From assembly GCA_028709355.1 (NCBI GenBank), contig JAQVXF010000008.1, positions 1-16,395 on the forward strand: a DNA stretch of 16,395 nucleotides. Direction: 5' to 3'. Under the pieces are notes generated by a model. The model had not been told where the DNA came from, ran no database searches, and worked only from the letters and a program-made list of their open reading frames with translations. The stretch is from Syntrophomonas sp. Its GTDB lineage: Bacteria; Bacillota; Syntrophomonadia; Syntrophomonadales; Syntrophomonadaceae. Below are positions 15,255 to 16,395 of the stretch, piece by piece; position 1 is the first letter of the stretch; the number at the start of each line of letters is the position of its first letter. The position numbers and the translations under genes were made by a program.

Positions 15255-15742
15255 CACTTACTCTCCGATCCTCAAATGGGGTAGGCTGCCTGAGCTATCA
15301 GCATCATATCATATCCCGCCGATTTGCCCAAGAGGTGAGGGTTTAACCGGCCTGCAGGGCAGCGTCGACCGTAGGTGTTCCGGCGATGAGTGCGGCCTGC
15401 TCAGCAGATTTATATCCGGCGCAACGCTGTGCAAATGGCGCTTGTATGGAAAGAATCCGTGGCGAATAATCAGGATGCAAGAATGGTAAGCGCGGGGGAA
15501 CGGCAATGAGAATGTGCTTCTGATAAAATACAGGTAACTGGGCTGACTGAGTTGGGCAGCAGGCGGTTGTTGGCTCAGCTGCACCATCCCGAACGGTTGA
15601 GGGTTGTTGGCACCACCCGGGTGGAGTCGCGCATCTCAAGTTAGGGCTGGCCAGAGAGGCGATATTGGTGTCAACCTGCTGGGAGTGCGGAGTCTGTTCA
15701 GCCTAGCGGCGCAGATCGGATTAGGGAAGAGGGTACAACGGT
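15255..15742. other. Long intergenic region between corA and the YgbA-like gene
   Basis: Nearly 490 bases with no gene I can support on either strand. It contains the corA promoter candidate, a weak extended -10 box on the plus strand (TGATAAAAT, 15521-15529), a 10-base direct repeat GGTTGTTGGC at 15565-15574 and 15602-15611, and a perfect 12-base palindrome CCACCCGGGTGG at 15613-15624. No terminator or known RNA motif was recognised. Confidence 0.5.
15303..15331 (-). promoter_or_regulatory. Candidate promoter of the corA-type gene
   Basis: On the minus strand TTGGGC (15331-15326) and TATGAT (15308-15303) are 17 bases apart. The -10 box matches consensus at five of six positions and the -35 box at three. 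A second overlapping TATGAT lies at 15313-15308. The predicted start is near 15296, about 40 bases before the gene. Confidence 0.5.
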
Positions 15743-16078
15743 ATGGCATATTCGAAGAAGCTGGAGATGACCACCGTCGAGAAGATGATGCTCATTCATT
15801 GCCAGGACCGGCACCAGCCGGCCACCGCGGGATTATGCGGCGATTGCCGGAAAATGTTGGACTATGTCCGCCAGCGTACCGAAAAATGTGTGTTCGGCGA
15901 TGATAAACCGGTATGTTCCCAGTGTCCGGTGCATTGCTACCGCCCGGCTATGCGGGAAGAGATCCGCAAGATCATGCAATACGCGGGACCGCGCATGCTG
16001 CAGAGGCACCCGATACTGACGGTCAGGTATATGTATCGAAAACGATTCAAAAGCCCCCCGGGCCAAGTGCGGAAGTGA
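15743..16078 (+). CDS. YgbA-like protein, nitrous oxide-stimulated promoter family
   Basis: A small, cysteine-rich soluble protein of 111 residues that matches the YgbA_NO family as I know it: H-C with a following H (C20, H24), LCGDC (C32, C35), C49, then KPVCSQCPVHCYRP (C58, C61, C65), MREEIRKIMQYAGPRM and HPIL. The cysteines and histidines suggest a bound metal or Fe-S cluster. In enterobacteria the ygbA gene is switched on by nitric oxide through NsrR, and the protein is linked to recovery from nitrosative stress; its activity is not firmly known. The ATG at 15743 has an AGAGGG-type site upstream. The basic C-terminal tail is poorly conserved. It is convergent with the thioredoxin-like gene, and no NsrR-type site was recognised upstream. 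Confidence 0.88.
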   Translation: MAYSKKLEMTTVEKMMLIHCQDRHQPATAGLCGDCRKMLDYVRQRTEKCVFGDDKPVCSQCPVHCYRPAMREEIRKIMQYAGPRMLQRHPILTVRYMYRKRFKSPPGQVRK

Positions 16079-16139
16079 ATCTCATTGTTATTTCGCCTTA
16101 TCGCTCCATCGGCTTACGCCCACATTTCGGGGCTCCAAC

Positions 16140-16395
16140 TCATTTCAGCTGATTCACGTAGCTTTGCAGTTTCTCAGAAGTAGTGGCGCCGGCGAAGCGA
16201 GCCCGGATATTTCCCTGCCGGTCGATGATCACGGTGGTGGGGATACTGGTTATTTTGTAAGCGTTGGCGGCTTGGCCCTCGGTATCCAACAATACCGGCA
16301 TGGAGAATTGGTTGTCTTCCATGTACTGGTTAGCTTTGGCAACCGTTTCCCGGGCGCCGTCGGTGAGGTTGATTGTCAGCAGTACCGCATCGGTG
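16140..16395 (-). CDS. TlpA/ResA-like thioredoxin-fold protein, C-terminal part
   Basis: Partial gene whose N-terminus lies beyond the right edge; 84 residues are visible. The frame runs open from the edge through VLLTINLTDG, a helix with many alanines, MPVLLDTEGQAANAY, the cis-proline segment ITSIPTTVIIDRQG and IRARFAGA, then ends at a TGA. This order (strand, helix, VLLD..G, IPTT.IID..G) is that of the AhpC/TSA-Redoxin-like TlpA/ResA group, which reduce or transfer thiols outside the membrane. The CxxC active site and any signal peptide or anchor would be upstream and are not visible, so thiol-disulfide activity is inferred. An internal ATG at 16322 is not the start. It converges on the YgbA-like gene with a 61-base gap. 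Confidence 0.85.
   Translation of the reverse strand, partial: TDAVLLTINLTDGARETVAKANQYMEDNQFSMPVLLDTEGQAANAYKITSIPTTVIIDRQGNIRARFAGATTSEKLQSYVNQLK

Noticed and set aside
1..16395. CRISPR arrays, insertion sequences, tRNA or rRNA genes, prophage
   Set aside because: No regularly spaced repeats, transposase-like frames, terminal inverted repeats or structural RNA sequences were seen.

Overview
The window looks like chromosomal DNA of an anaerobic, probably syntrophic Firmicute, best guess Syntrophomonadaceae or a close relative. Four things point there. The hydrogenase operon has the trimmed subunit make-up of NADH-dependent, ferredoxin-independent [FeFe]-hydrogenases such as Syntrophomonas wolfei Hyd1ABC. 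There is a one-chain NADH-driven flavodiiron protein of the clostridial type. There is a TRAP (MtrB) homologue, and a selenocysteine-containing HesB/IscA-like protein. Ribosome binding sites are strong and Gram-positive in style. The organism call is inference.

Layout. (1) 67-3787, minus strand: hydC-hydB-hydA, a complete three-subunit NADH-dependent hydrogenase, with a good promoter at 3759-3787 whose spacer is filled by an inverted repeat (probable redox-repressor operator) and a classic terminator at 67-101. (2) 4025-6643, plus strand, divergent from it: an 872-residue fusion of flavodiiron core, rubredoxin, NADH:rubredoxin oxidoreductase and a second rubredoxin. (3) 6829-7518: a rhomboid intramembrane protease. 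(4) 7787-13315: a terminator, then dnaE (replicative polymerase), mtrB (tryptophan-sensing TRAP) and pyk (pyruvate kinase with a C-terminal PEP-utiliser-like domain). (5) 13337-13820: a self-contained transcription unit for a selenoprotein of the HesB/IscA family, read through an in-frame TGA at 13546-13548, with a SECIS-like hairpin, its own promoter, a CsoR/CstR-type operator-like palindrome and a terminator. (6) 13834-15331, minus strand: corA-type divalent cation transporter and a hypothetical protein. (7) 15743-16078: a YgbA-type cysteine-rich protein of the nitrous-oxide-stimulated-promoter family. (8) 16140 to the right edge, minus strand: the C-terminal part of a TlpA/ResA-like thioredoxin-fold protein.

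How the parts fit: the first two units both dispose of NADH electrons, one to protons (H2), the other to O2 or NO as a protective reaction, and they share a 0.4-kb divergent control region. The flavodiiron protein, the YgbA-type protein, the thioredoxin-like protein and the Fe-S-carrier-like selenoprotein give the window a redox and stress flavour around a housekeeping core (dnaE, pyk). The most notable item is the selenoprotein gene, which ordinary gene calling would truncate to a 70-residue ORF or miss. Second are the double-rubredoxin flavodiiron fusion and a serine at the place of a canonical H-cluster cysteine in HydA.
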